From NCBI RefSeq assembly GCF_003254395.2, contig NC_037647.1, positions 8,984,550-9,048,549 on the forward strand: a stretch of 64,000 nucleotides of DNA. The letters run 5' to 3'. A model generated the notes under the pieces. The model was given only the letters and a program-made list of their open reading frames with translations. It did no database searches and had not been told where the DNA came from. The stretch is from Apis mellifera (taxonomy: Eukaryota > Arthropoda > Insecta > Hymenoptera > Apidae). This document shows positions 11,860-22,779 of the stretch, piece after piece (the stretch's first letter is position 1; each line of letters starts with the position of its first letter). Both the position numbers and the translations under genes were made by a program.

Positions 11860-12940
11860 AGCTGGAACGAAGACGCCGCTCTGTTTATTTGTTATTCGAG
11901 AGGGAGGAGGAGATAGAGAGGGAGAGAGAAACTAGGCGGCGTCATCATCCACCTTATCCGCCTTTAATTTCTTCGTCTTTGAGAGGCCACTATCGAGAGA
12001 TTTATGGCACGGTCAAGTGATACTTGGCAGAGCCTCACCGTTTCTGTTTCTGCGCCTCTCGCTTTCCATCTCCTCTCTAACTAAGAGACCTTAATTCGGA
12101 TCTCAGCGGGTTTCAATCATTCCGACCGAGTTGGATAACGCACGAGCCACTAGGAATCCAGGAACGCGAACGCCAGAGAGGGTGTGTAAAACTAGGTTTA
12201 TAATTTTATTCAGAAATAATCGTCGCTTCAAGGTTCGAATTAATCGTACTCTCTCTTTTTTTTTCCTTTTTCTTTTTCTTCTCTCTCCTCAAAGAAGATA
12301 AGCGAGTCGTTCGTATTCACTCGAGTATAATGGAAAAAGTTTCGATCGCGCCTGGATTATTACACAAAGAGTAAGAGAGAGAGAGAGGGACGGTTCACGG
12401 TCGTCGCGTTAATCGGTATGCCAAAGGGAAGGAGGAAATCATTCCCCATTGTCGGGGTCGTGGCAAACAATCCTTGGAAACGAAACTTGAACTTGTTCGA
12501 TTCGAGGAAATGGTCGAAGATAATTCAAGAGGGTCGTTTACAAGGCGCAATCCAGCCCCATCCGGCGTTTCCTCCCTCCTGCGAGCGGAACGGAGGCCGA
12601 GGGGGGAGCAATTTTAATCTATCGTTCAGGCGCCGAGCCAATTGCACGGCTGAAAGAAGACGCCCGATATAGGCTCGAACGTCTCTGTCGGCGTGGATTC
12701 GATGAAAAATCGATGGAAATAGTATTCCTCTTCCCTCCCCCACGAGATATCGGTTGATTTGCTCAGACAATGCTATCGTTTGTTTCGTTCCAACGCGGAA
12801 TGTCATCAGGATCGAGAATATCGTTGCTCAACCTGCGCAAATTGAAGCGACAAAGTATACACCGTCCTCTTCTCTCCACTCGTCTCTTCCATGAAGATGA
12901 AGACACGTTACAAAAAACAAATATTTCGTTTATTATAATG
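11860..12940. other. Gene-less stretch
   Basis: No gene recognised. It contains a purine-rich patch near 11898-11932, a T/C-rich run at about 12250-12290 and a GA tract at about 12372-12388. Open frames at 12418-12672 and 12525-12806 overlap on opposite strands and show no domain. Confidence 0.55.
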
Positions 12941-12943
12941 CTT

Positions 12944-13203
12944 CTAACTCTTCCCAAGAATTCGCTCGATTTCTTTTATTTTCTTTTTAGTTTCAAATCA
13001 CGAGACAGAATAGACACGAAGAGAAAGAGATGTTGAATTCTGGTCTCGTGCAAAGAATATTAGATAATAACGAGGATGGAAGAGGAGGAACGGGAGGGGA
13101 GCGGAAAAGTTTTGCACGCGACTCGTCCGCTCGAGCGCGTCGAAAGGGAGGGGGGAGGGGGTTGGCCGGTAAACCGGAAAGCAGTGGTAAAGAGTTAATC
13201 GAG
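12944..13203 (+). CDS. Candidate internal exon (12991-13203), doubtful
   Basis: A classic 3' splice acceptor is visible: a branch-point-like CTAAC at 12944-12948, a strong pyrimidine tract, then TTTTTAG ending at 12990. Directly downstream one frame stays open for 71 codons (12991-13203) before TGA at 13204-13206. Donor-like GT sites occur in the open part: GTAAAG at 13187-13192 and GTAAAC at 13169-13174. The predicted peptide is hydrophilic, with an acidic Asn/Glu segment about 25 residues in and a basic Arg/Gly-rich second half. It matches no domain I recognise. The Gly/Arg part comes from a purine-rich stretch, so the open frame may be compositional. RNA evidence would be needed to accept it. 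Confidence 0.14.
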
Positions 13204-14290
13204 TGACCGCCGCGCCGCCCGCTGCACAATTCCGCGAGCCGATCGTGCGAGCCCCGCTTTCCATTTTTGATCCTTTGTTATATCCGGCCGTATTTTTCCG
13301 GGATGAAAAACCGGCCTCCCGTTTAAAAGCCGAAAGAACCCGGTTGAAAAAGTAAACGCGTTGGCACGGCAACGCCATCGTTGCCTCTATCCCCGTCGCA
13401 AGTAAGAGAGAGATTTCAAGCGACGGAAAAAACGGGGCTTGAAATTGAAATTAAATAAAAGTTGGAGGAAAAAAAGAAATCGATCGATCCCTAATTCCTG
13501 AGCCTCCGTTGGAAAATTAGCGATTTCACACAATTGATGGGGTTTACGATTAAAGCTTGGACCGCGGTAATTAAATCGAACTTGCTAATGAAATCCAGCA
13601 TTTGGACGAGTTGCCGATTGATGGGCGACTGTCGTGTGTACAAGCCACGCTCGTTCGAGGGAAGGAGTGGACGATGATGGTGGTGGATTTTGTACACACG
13701 CGTGTCGGGCGAGCCAGTTCCAACTTGGAATTCTTTCGCGGCGAAATTATCCGCGCCGCCGCGTGGGACGGGCATCGAACGAGTATCGGATCGGGATGAC
13801 ACGCAGAGGCGGAGAGGGGAGGAACGTTACAAACGCAATTTGTACGGGCTCGGCTGGAAAGCGAACAATTAACCTCAAACGTTGACCGCAACATCGTAGC
13901 TCACTGTCGGGAGCAGCTATAATTCGTTGCTATCTGTTCCTTGCTCATTGGCTAACTCGATTTCAATCGAACGGAACGAAGTCCGGCCGTGCACTCGTGC
14001 CACGTTTCATCGGCCGAGCGATAATGCCATTGTCTCCCTCTCTTTCTCTCTCTCTCTATAACGCCAAGATTTCCTGCGTGCGTTCGTCCCGCACGGATGG
14101 AATCAAACGCGATTCGACCGTGATTCATTACGCGGCGGAGACGAGGCTCGTGAAATATTCACCCGATAGGAGAGTTATTTAGGAGTTGCGGTGGCGTAAA
14201 AGCTTGAATAATTAATCGCCGCATCTCGCAGATCGCATCCGCGCGCTCTCTCCCCCCCTTCCCTCGAGAATCGATCGTCGACAATAGACG

Positions 14291-14309
14291 CGACTCGACT
14301 CGACTCGAC
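14291..14309. repeat. (CGACT)n pentanucleotide repeat
   Basis: Almost four tandem copies of a CpG-containing pentamer. Confidence 0.85.
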
Positions 14310-14770
14310 GTCGTCCCTATCCTAATTCGATCGTCGCGTTCGACTCGCGCGACGGGATCTCTCTCGTGGGTGGGTCGTGTCGCGTGTCGTAACGAAGCGC
14401 TCTCTAAGGTGAAGAGCGGAAGAAGGGAAGAAACGGGGGTGGGGGGCGAGCGGAGTATCGTATCGCGGCGAAACATCTGAAGGCGTAGTAACGTCGGCCA
14501 ATAATCCGCCTTTGTCGAATCTTCCGGTCGGACGAGCTCCATCTTCCGGTTGGCCGAGCGCGGAAAATATGGAATACTCCAATCCAATACACCCGATATA
14601 ACCCTCTCCCGGCACGAATCGTCCCCGATTCGCCGTCCCGTTACGCGTTTCTTCCACCTGTCCCCGCCTTCGTCGAGCGGAACTCCACCGCGGTCCGCAT
14701 TCGCGGCACGAACCGGCGTCCCGCCACCGCCGGATCGTGTGCCAAATCCATCCATCCATTGTATCCGCAC

Positions 14771-14789
14771 GTGTGTGTGTGTGTGTGTA
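14771..14789. repeat. (GT)n microsatellite
   Basis: Nine to ten GT units, producing a Thr-His repeat in the minus-strand frame. Confidence 0.9.
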
Positions 14790-15740
14790 TGCGTGATATC
14801 TGCTCCAACCGTTCCAAGGGGGTTGTTGGAGACTTTGCCGGTTTCTTCGATCTCTCGCCCCTCCCTTTCCTCGAAAAAAAGAGGAAGAGAGAGAAGGTTG
14901 ATCGTGGAGGATGGCTTTGTTAGGGTTAATCCTTGGCGAGGTAGGGAAGATAATCCGATTGAGATGACGCAGAGGGGAGGGTGTTTGGTTGTATTGTTAA
15001 CTCGCGATTGAAACGTTAACGGCCAATTTCGTCTCGAGCCGTGCTTCCTTTTTTTTAAAAAATGAACGGCGAGAATGAATCTTGATGCGATGCTACGTGA
15101 CGACGGGTATCGAACGGAGACACTCTGAGGGAGAGGGGGGAGCTCGCTTCCTCGCAATTTAAATATTTTTCTTGCCGGCCGATCTCGAAACCTCGCTCTC
15201 GAGTCTCGCGGTATTATAATTTCGGTAAATATTCTCCTCTCCTCGTCGTCCCTCCTTTTTAATTCGAAATCTAAATTCAAATTGTCGTTACATTCTCTCT
15301 TCCTCTTCTTTCCTCCCCAATTCTTTCCTCTCCACCCACCGCAACCCGATTATATTTCCTCGCGATTCGATCGCGTTTCGGGGTGGGAATACCGTCGAAG
15401 AGGAAGCAACGACGCGTTAATGACAGCGGAGAACGGCCTGCGATCGACTTTGGGTGCGAGAATGTCGAGGATTCGGACCCACGTTCGCGACGTGTGGAGG
15501 AGGAGGACGGGGAAGCCGACGGAATAAGAGGGATACGACCGGTATTTACGATCGACCGCCGCATTATTATTCCATGAATTTTAATGCTAAACGCACGGTA
15601 TCGCGACGGGACACGAGGGGTGGGTTTTTCGCGAAAGCGAAGACACGCGGGCAGAGGCGGCGTCAGAAAATTTCCGTATAATCCGCAATTTCAGCCCGGT
15701 CCCGGCCCGATCCCCTCTTACATTCCTCCTTAATTCTAAC

Positions 15741-15762
15741 CTTCCTTCCTTCCTTCCTTCCT
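15741..15762. repeat. (CTTC)n tetranucleotide repeat
   Basis: About five tandem CTTC units in a pyrimidine-rich run. Confidence 0.85.
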
Positions 15763-15888
15763 CCCTTTCTTACCTACCCTCCCCTTGCTCACATCTCGTC
15801 TCGGTTTCGGTTTTAGGGGTGCATCCGTAAACAGAATCGGGGCGAAGGTTGATTAAACCTCGGGGCTCCAACCCCGTGGTCGTTTACA

Positions 15889-15920
15889 TTTTCTTTTCTT
15901 TTCTTTTCTTTTCTTTTTTT
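15889..15920. repeat. (TTTTC)n pentanucleotide repeat
   Basis: Five to six TTTTC units ending in a T run. Confidence 0.9.
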
Positions 15921-16926
15921 CGTATCGTGGTTTTTACGAGAGGAGAAGGAAAAGGGAATTTCTCGCGGTGGTAAGGAGAGGCGATTTCGGGAATAAGTTT
16001 CATCTAGGTGTGCGGGAATCGGCGATTTATCGCGTAATGAAATAGCGGAGGGTGGGGGGAAGGAAGGAAGGAGAGAAGGAGGTTGTGTCGTTGGGGGCGT
16101 GCGGAAACTTCCGAAGGGAAGCAGCTGCTATCTATGCTACCTCGTATACGGCCCAAGTGCCGTGCAATAAAATTGTACGATGGAGCAGCCTCCCGAACAA
16201 CAACCCTTTAACTTTGTTTCAGACCCGCTACACAACCGCTCCTACTTTTGTTTTTCCTTCTTTGTCCTTTTTTTTTTCTTAACCTTTCTTTTTTCTAACG
16301 TTTTGACGCAACTCTGGAACGAAGTTGATCGCGTTTCCCCAAATATTGAATTCATTGATTTCTTCTACGAATCAGCTTGCAAAGGGAGGAAATTTTTGAT
16401 CGAAATGAAGTATAAATAAATTTATACGTAAATATTCCACGCTCTCTCTGTTTTTTTCAACGACAGAACGGGCAAGAAACGTGGCTTGTAATCGTTAGAA
16501 GCGTTGGCGCGTGGGCGGCCGTCACGAGTTTTGATTAATCGTGAAATTAGATGGGCTTAGGACGCGACCAGGGTAGCGCACGCTCGTCACGGCAGATCTT
16601 AATCCATCACCTCTAATTTATCGAGCGGAATAAAAGTGAGCCGTTACTCACCGAGCGTACTACACCCGCGTTTCTACCCTCCTATTGTTCCAAGCGGCCG
16701 CGCGCATATCTCCCGGGAAAAAGCGAGGAGAGGCAGCCGCGCGAAACGAATGGAAAAACGAGGCGGGCCAAGATAAAACCATTTTACGACGCGAGGTCTC
16801 CGTGGAAAAAAATATTCACGCAGCTTCTCCTCCTCCACCTCTTTAACCTTTCTCCTTGGCCGCACGTCGGACAAGTTGGCGGATAGTTACGGATCCCTCT
16901 ACGTGCCTACCCGGGATGACCATACC

Positions 16927-16927
16927 T

Positions 16928-16978
<51 letters not shown>
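16927..16978. repeat. (TTTA)13 tetranucleotide repeat
   Basis: Fifty-two bases, 13 perfect copies of TTTA. It gives a repeated Phe-Ile-Tyr-Leu pattern in the plus-strand frames, which are therefore not coding. Confidence 0.97.
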
Positions 16979-17339
16979 CCCGGCTCAAACGGGAAACCGG
17001 CCGTGGAAACGTACTTTTACCCGGTTCCGGTTCTCTCTTCCTTTACGTGCTCGCGTTCCGTAATGCGACCCTGCATACGTGGCCCTGCACGTCGATGCAC
17101 CCCATCTCTCTCTCTCTCTTCGTTTTATCCCTCCTTCCACTCCACCGTTCTCGCGTGTCAACATACGCTCGAATAAATTTGCAACGCATCCATCCCCATC
17201 GTCGTATCGTTGCATTTTTAAGGATCCGAGATACGAGGAGGATGGTTGTCGAGCTTCGATGATCCGGAGATGTTCGAGGCGTTGGTGGAGCGGGAAGCGA
17301 GAGGAAGACAAAGGTGAAAGTCGGTTAAACGGGGTTGAA

Positions 17340-17432
17340 CAGGTGTTTACACCTGGTTTATCCTTTCCGCGAGGTGACGCGAGGTACGCGAGTTTTAAGT
17401 GATACAAGCCGGTGTGTGGGCGGACAGGTGTT
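17340..17432. promoter_or_regulatory. E-box palindrome and third matching E-box
   Basis: CAGGTGTTTACACCTG at 17340-17355 is a perfect 16-bp palindrome holding two facing E-boxes four bases apart. The nonamer ACAGGTGTT of its left half recurs at 17424-17432. Three copies of CAGGTGT within 93 bp is a homotypic cluster of the kind read by Snail/ZEB-type or bHLH factors. The activity is inferred. Confidence 0.4.
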
Positions 17433-17439
17433 GCGACCT

Positions 17440-18290
17440 CCGTTTCCCGCATGCGAAACGAGTTTGTTCGGCGGTCTCGAGGTCACGTGCGCGAAATCAT
17501 TGAATCTCGTGGATTAGCTCCGAGCTCCGTGTCACATTCACTTTTCGAACACATTTCGAGATCGTGCAAATGCAATGAATTTTAACGCACTAATACGTGT
17601 CGAATGGAATGGATTCGTAACAAAGAGGACAGATTCTTTTTTCCCTCTCATCGAATAGGAAGAGAAGGAAGGAAAGTTGAGTTATCGGTTGCGGATCATC
17701 GAGGATGGAACTTAACGAAGGAGGAGAGTGGATTGCGAAACGCAACTCGACTTGCCTGCTACTAAATCCAGTATTACTCCCTCGTAACTCTGGAGGAGTA
17801 ACGGCCCGCCTATCTCGTCTTTACTGCCTCCTTTTACTTCTTTGGATATCGCATCTCTCCTTGGTTATCGTCGAGCTGTAATTAAATTTAAGACGAATTC
17901 AGAGGAACCGAGGACTCTGTAAACCCCTCCCTCCTTCCCAGCTTTTACGCGAAGTTGCACAATTCGAATTATATATATATATATATGTATCGTGGAGGGA
18001 TCACGTTCTTTTTATCAAAACGCCACGGTCCAACACGGGATACGTAATAGGAACGGGGGCGAACTTTGCGCATAATTCATGAATGCGCGGCGTTCATCCA
18101 CGGGGAAAGTTGAAGCCCCGAACGTTGTCGTATTTTTGCCGCAAAACTGTTGGAAGAGGACGTTGCCACGTTGATACACAAAACGGGCAAACTGTTTTTT
18201 GAAAAAGCGGCGAACGAGCGCGCGGCGATAACATCGGGGACAATGTGTGTGCAACGCTTTGAATATTAAAGATGGCCGTACGGATATCGA
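17440..18290. other. Gene-less stretch
   Basis: Nothing coding is recognised. There is a short AT repeat at 17969-17986. The remainder is unremarkable mixed-composition DNA. Confidence 0.6.
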
Positions 18291-18295
18291 AACTC

Positions 18296-18322
18296 GAACT
18301 CTCTCGAACTGAGAGAGAGTTC
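18296..18322. repeat. Perfect 10-bp hairpin, 7-nt loop
   Basis: GAACTCTCTC (18296-18305) is the reverse complement of GAGAGAGTTC (18313-18322). The outer GAAC/GTTC makes it more than a plain CT/GA pairing. Confidence 0.75.
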
Positions 18323-18435
18323 TGTTTTCTTCGAAGAGGGAGGGGAAAGAGTTGGAAATCGAAGGAGGAACTCGAGAGGCACGCGGCTCGGCGTGAAAAG
18401 TTGGAGGGGGAGGAGGAGGCGATCGCCCGAGGTGC

Positions 18436-18472
18436 AATTAACGGAATTAGCGGCAATTAGCCGGGGTTAATT
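18436..18472. promoter_or_regulatory. Evenly spaced AATTA (homeodomain-type) array
   Basis: AATTA occurs at 18436-18440, 18445-18449 and 18455-18459, and TTAATT at 18467-18472. The first three start 9 and 10 bases apart, close to one helical turn, and are separated by CGG-containing spacers in otherwise GC-rich DNA. ATTA-core sites are the usual targets of Antennapedia- and NK-class homeodomains. An enhancer role is inferred. Confidence 0.4.
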
Positions 18473-18696
18473 CGCGGCCTGTTACGAGCAATTGGCTCGA
18501 CGTTAGCGGGTCACTTTCCACCGTGGGTCCCGGCGGGCGAACGAATTTGAATATAATCAGGGATTCGGGGGATGGGTCTGGTTTCCGTTTAATTGTTCGT
18601 TTGCTCGCCAGCCGGCTCGTATAATGGACACCGGCCGTGTGATTGGTGTGCGCCCGTGTATGTCAACAGTTATCGTGATTTTGACACGAGCCAGTC

Positions 18697-18730
18697 GAGA
18701 GAGGGAGAGAGAGAGAGGGAGGGAGGGAGG
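18697..18730. repeat. (GA)n with (GGGA)n extension
   Basis: GA repeat passing into three to four GGGA units. The GGGA part fits a G-quadruplex-type pattern on the plus strand only loosely. Confidence 0.9.
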
Positions 18731-19179
18731 CAGACGGTTTTATCGAGAACGTCCACGGATCTTTGCCCGTGGAATAGAGTTTGCCGGCGGTCGATGTTTG
18801 TTTTCGTTCGGTTGCTCATCGCCAAGGGGCACGCTTTATTCGAGCCGATGGGGGAGAGAAGACGGAAAGGGGGGGAGGAAGAGGGGAAAAAAGAAAGGAG
18901 GAAAAGAGAGGAGGCGAGAGGGTAACGGCCCGGCGTTTCGAAAAACGCAGCTTCCTCTCCCCTTGTGCGATTCCTCCGCCCGTCCGCGGCCGTGTAAATC
19001 AAGCGGGCGAGTTTAAACCGGCCGCTGAAATCATTTCGAAAATAAACCACCCTTCGAGAAGCTGTAGCCGCCACTCGCCAGGCATCTCCTTAATCGTTGT
19101 TGCTCCTCGTTTGTCAAGAGGGAAACGGATCGCTAGGGTGAAGAAAAATTGCCGCGTACCGAGAATTTTATCGAACAGA

Positions 19180-20060
19180 TTATTGTTGTTATTATTATTA
19201 TTATTATTATCGGTGATTTGGAACGATTTCGTCCAACTGAAATCTCTTAAAAATATTTTTCTAATAAGAGTGCAATATAAATTAAAATATTCGTATCCTA
19301 GGATTTATAATTCATTGATCATCTGTCTAAAGATATCGTCTTTATATATAATACCTATGTACATGGATTGGATTAAAAAATAACCATGGCTATATTGACC
19401 GTGCAGATGGCAAGGAACGTACGAGAAAATGGAATTATTACGAATCCGTAATACTTTCAACGTGTACTTGCTACGTCCAATCTATTACGTATTAGAATAT
19501 TCCTTTGTACTCAAACGGTGCATTCTTGGTTGGATTCGAACGGCGTCAATATTTATTCATTTTTTTTCTTTGTAGAATAACTTCACTAAACTCTTCACGT
19601 ATAATCTCACGAAACGAATAGATTCTCAAATTATCTCAAATTAGATCGCAATCGAACGGTATCTTCGACATTAGTTTCGGAATAGGAATATTATTTTTTA
19701 ACGATCGTGCCAATCGTAATTTTTTCGTTTTATCGAGCGACGAAATTACTTCTATTCGTAGAAAATAAAGGAAAGTAGCAGCGATGAAGATAAAGAAGAA
19801 GTGTGTAAAAAGGCGAAAAATAAGAATAATAGAATTACAGGAATCGAGAAGGATTATAAAGTTTCCTCTCAACGAAGTAAGAAACGACGTCGAAACAACA
19901 TTTTACCTCGATACTTATCCCCGGATGGAAGGAATGAACCTCGAGCGTGCTTTAATAAAATCGCGCAAAACAACAATTTTCCCTGTAGATCCGAAGATAC
20001 GTAAAAGTATAAAAGTATTTATACTGCTAATCGCGCGTATGAATTAAGAAATTCAGTATT
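19180..20060. other. AT-rich island
   Basis: A stretch of about 0.9 kb that is markedly richer in A and T than its flanks. It contains a good splice-acceptor-like sequence, a T/C tract ending in TAG at 19575, but no long frame follows it. A frame at 19784-20047 gives a Lys/Ile-rich peptide typical of AT-rich noncoding DNA. I see no terminal inverted repeats or transposase remnant. Confidence 0.6.
19181..19210. repeat. (TTA)n trinucleotide repeat
   Basis: About nine TTA/TTG units at the left edge of an AT-rich island. They account for a poly-Leu stretch in the plus-strand frame. Confidence 0.9.
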
Positions 20061-22600
20061 CATTTTATAATTTTCGTTTCGAGAGAAAGGTTCGTTCGAT
20101 TCGAGCTCGTTAAGAGTCGCGGCCGCGCGGCCCGATTCATAATTCAGTGAAATTTCCCCCGAACAATCTTCAATCATCAAACGAATCGGTGGAAAACTCT
20201 GTCCTATTAGCCGCCTGCATCTATCTTAATTAGCGGCCGCATAAATTATCCCGAATCCGCGCTCGAAATTTTCCTCCGTTTCCGGGGACAAAAGCTTGGC
20301 TATATCGAGAGGTGTATTAATAATTCTCGAAACTGGTTTGTCTCGGTCGAGGGAAGATCAAAAGGCAACAGCCCCCCTCGTTAAAGTTCGAACAAGTTTC
20401 CGAAAATTGTTCGTTAATTCGAAAAATTCGCGATATACATAACGCAACACGAGAAGGATTCGATTCGAGGGAAAATTCGTCTTTGGATCCCTGTTTCTTC
20501 TTCTTCTTCCTCTTAATTGAATCAGCGTGGTTCCAACGTGTCGTGGAAAGGTTGCCCGAGCTCGTAATGACGAGGAGGGAGGGAGGATGAATATGCAAGC
20601 GGCCGAGATAAGTTCTAAGAAACGGGAAGATACTTCTCGTTTCACACGAGTTTCAATTATTATGCGCCTCTTGGAACTTTAGATACGGCCGGGGAAGATA
20701 TTTTATCGTTGGAGATGCGGCGACGACGAGCGAATCCCGAATGCAAAATAACCGGTAAGATGACCCGTAATCCTCCTTTACGTCCTTCCGTCCTTCATTA
20801 TTCATTCATCATATCCCACGGATATCTTTCACCGTGTGCAAACTTTGGCCAACCGGGGAGGAGAGGGGGAGAAAGGGCTCTCGAGTCGACGTGTGCCGTG
20901 GTCATTTGCCTTGTTTCGACTCGAGAATGTTGCCCGATAATGAGTCGAAGGTGGATAGGAAAATATGAATATCGTAAAAGCGTAACGAAATGAACGTTAG
21001 GAGGAGCGGAATCGTCCATGATGTGGAAGAACGGAGAGAGGGGAGGGGGTAATTTTTTCACGGTCAAAGCGCCTGTCGACTCGTAAGATATCAAATATTG
21101 ACCTGGAAACAGTTGCACGGATTCTCATAGCTGCAAGTGGGCTCATGAATATTCCGCCAGCTTTACCGGTGCCTAAGAGGGTACTCGTCGCTCGTACGTA
21201 ATATATATATATATACACACACACATACACGCACACTCGATCTCGAAACGACGTTTCTCCGCCACTCACGGAACCGATTTAACCCTTTAACAGCCACTGC
21301 ATCCACCGATGCACGATGGCTGCCTCCCAAGATTAGTCCCGTATCTTTGCCTATCTTTATCGCCCGTCGTAAACGGGATCTCGTTCGCTGGAAAGGGTTG
21401 GGGAGGGGAGGGGAGGTGCGATATTTTTCGTTACGCGAGCTTACGTCGTTCGCACGCGAGCGAGAATTACATTTATCCGCCTCGTTACCGGATTATCTCC
21501 ATTCGAACGGATAAATGAACGTTCTCGCGTATCGTTGAACGCGGCTCCCTCGTTAATCTCGTTAGAAACCTTGCTCGACCGTTTCATTTTCTTCGAAATG
21601 GAATCGTCGAAGGGAAACGTTGCGTGTCTCGCGTGCACGGCCCACTTTTTACTTTCGCGAAACACCGCCTCGAAAACACCTTTGACCGTGTTAAATAAAT
21701 TGTATCGTCGCGAGTCCATCTACTTCGATTACGAATCGAAGATCCGGCAAAAATCGAGCAGATGTCGCGCGAAGGATCGACGCCCCCTCCGTCGAGTTTC
21801 CAGGAATTCCAACGCTGAAGAGGGGGGAGGGGGGGGGGGAGGATCGGCGGAAACTGGGCGAAGCACGGTCGAGCGCGTCGCCGAGTTTCCGCGCGGCAGA
21901 CTTCCGAATCGGCACGGCGCGCCGTTCGGCGGTCAAACTTGGGAGAAAAGTTAGTTGGTAGTTGAAACGAACGTCCTCCGTAGCCGAACAGACACCCGTC
22001 GATTCAATTACCCGACGATTCGCTGGGTTACCGCATTTTAATGAACCACGGCTCGCCAGCGCTCGCCGCCCGCGAGACCGTCCCGGCTTCCGTCTAGGCA
22101 TGCCTTCCAGTTGCCGAACCACGATCCGACCACCCCTCTCTCCCCCGCTCGATGTCATCCACTCGATCAGAAATTAACATCGTCATTTCCCAAAACTTTG
22201 AACGATCCTCCACCACCGAAATAATTCGAGGGACGAACTCGAGCACATTCTCGTTCACGCGATCATGGGATCGAAATCTATCCACGAATCAACAATCGGT
22301 GGCGAATCGATTTCTCTGTCGAAGGATTCCAAAAGGGAACGAAAAGGAAACGCGAGCATCGACGAGCTTCTTTATACTTTGTTTCTGTTCGCGTAATCAC
22401 TCGTTTCATCATTCGGCCATCAGTCTCTGCAGAATTCTCCTACGAGATTTCTCGAATCGGATTTCTCGCCCCGCTCGACGCGTCTACGGCTTTAAAAGGA
22501 GCAAGATCCCTTAATTGCTTGTTGAAAAGCGTCATCGAATTAATCTCGTCACTGGGGAATTAAGATCGAGGTGAGAATCCTTTGGAAATTCTACGAAATC
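20061..22600. other. Gene-less stretch
   Basis: No gene recognised. It holds an AT/AC compound repeat at 21201-21236 and a G-rich run at about 21822-21842. GC-rich elements of the form ATTAGC-GGC occur at about 20205-20240. Confidence 0.6.
21201..21236. repeat. (AT)n(AC)n compound microsatellite
   Basis: AT repeat followed by an AC repeat with minor interruptions. It is almost entirely alternating purine-pyrimidine. Confidence 0.9.
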
Positions 22601-22605
22601 TAACG

Positions 22606-22642
22606 AAAAATCTATCGATAAAATTATTATCGATCGATTTTT
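22606..22642. promoter_or_regulatory. 37-bp near-perfect inverted repeat with DREF-type core
   Basis: The 16-base arms (22606-22621 and 22627-22642) match at 15 of 16 positions around a 5-base AATTA centre. The left arm contains TATCGATA (22613-22620), the DRE core bound by DREF, whose CGATA half is also the BEAF-32 insulator core in flies. The right arm carries TTATCGATCGAT. It could be a regulatory or boundary element, a cruciform, or a chance palindrome in AT-rich DNA. The motif is exact, but the function is inferred. Confidence 0.45.
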
Positions 22643-22693
22643 ACTTTGTAGATCGAAATAGTCGGATGGATACTTGTCGTAAAGGCGCGCTCA

Positions 22694-22778
22694 TTGCGTT
22701 ATTAATTAATTAAAATACGCAACGAGTGGATCGACGCCATTCGAGGAAAACTCGGAGGGGAGGGGAGGCATTAATTAA
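22694..22778. promoter_or_regulatory. TTAATTAATTAA homeodomain-type sites
   Basis: TTAATTAATTAA at 22702-22713 is flanked by TTGCGT (22694-22699) and its reverse complement ACGCAA (22717-22722). A second TTAATTAA lies at 22771-22778. These sit about 60-170 bp to the right of the DREF-type inverted repeat, so the group may form one regulatory module. Confidence 0.3.
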
Positions 22779-22779
22779 A

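Larger units (their letters stand above)
13207..16900. other. Gene-less stretch with pentamer and tetramer repeats
   Basis: No gene is supported. The 373-codon minus-strand frame at 14159-15280 passes through the GT repeat at 14771-14789 and is rejected. Repeats present are CGACT at 14291-14309, CTTC at 15741-15762 and TTTTC at 15889-15920. Confidence 0.6.

Noticed and set aside
14159..15280. 373-codon minus-strand frame
   Set aside because: It crosses the GT repeat at 14771-14789 as Thr-His repeats. Arg/Ser-rich composition on both strands indicates stop-poor CpG-rich DNA rather than a gene.
19561..19575. Splice-acceptor-like T/C tract ending in TAG
   Set aside because: No frame stays open beyond about 22 codons, and the region is AT-rich noncoding in appearance.
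19981..19995. 15-base exact match to the middle of miR-10 (CCCTGTAGATCCGAA)
   Set aside because: The base before CCC is T instead of the A that belongs to the miR-10 seed, the 3' end of the mature sequence differs, and no opposite arm that could form the precursor lies within 100 bp either side. Given how many miRNAs were compared by eye, a chance match is plausible.
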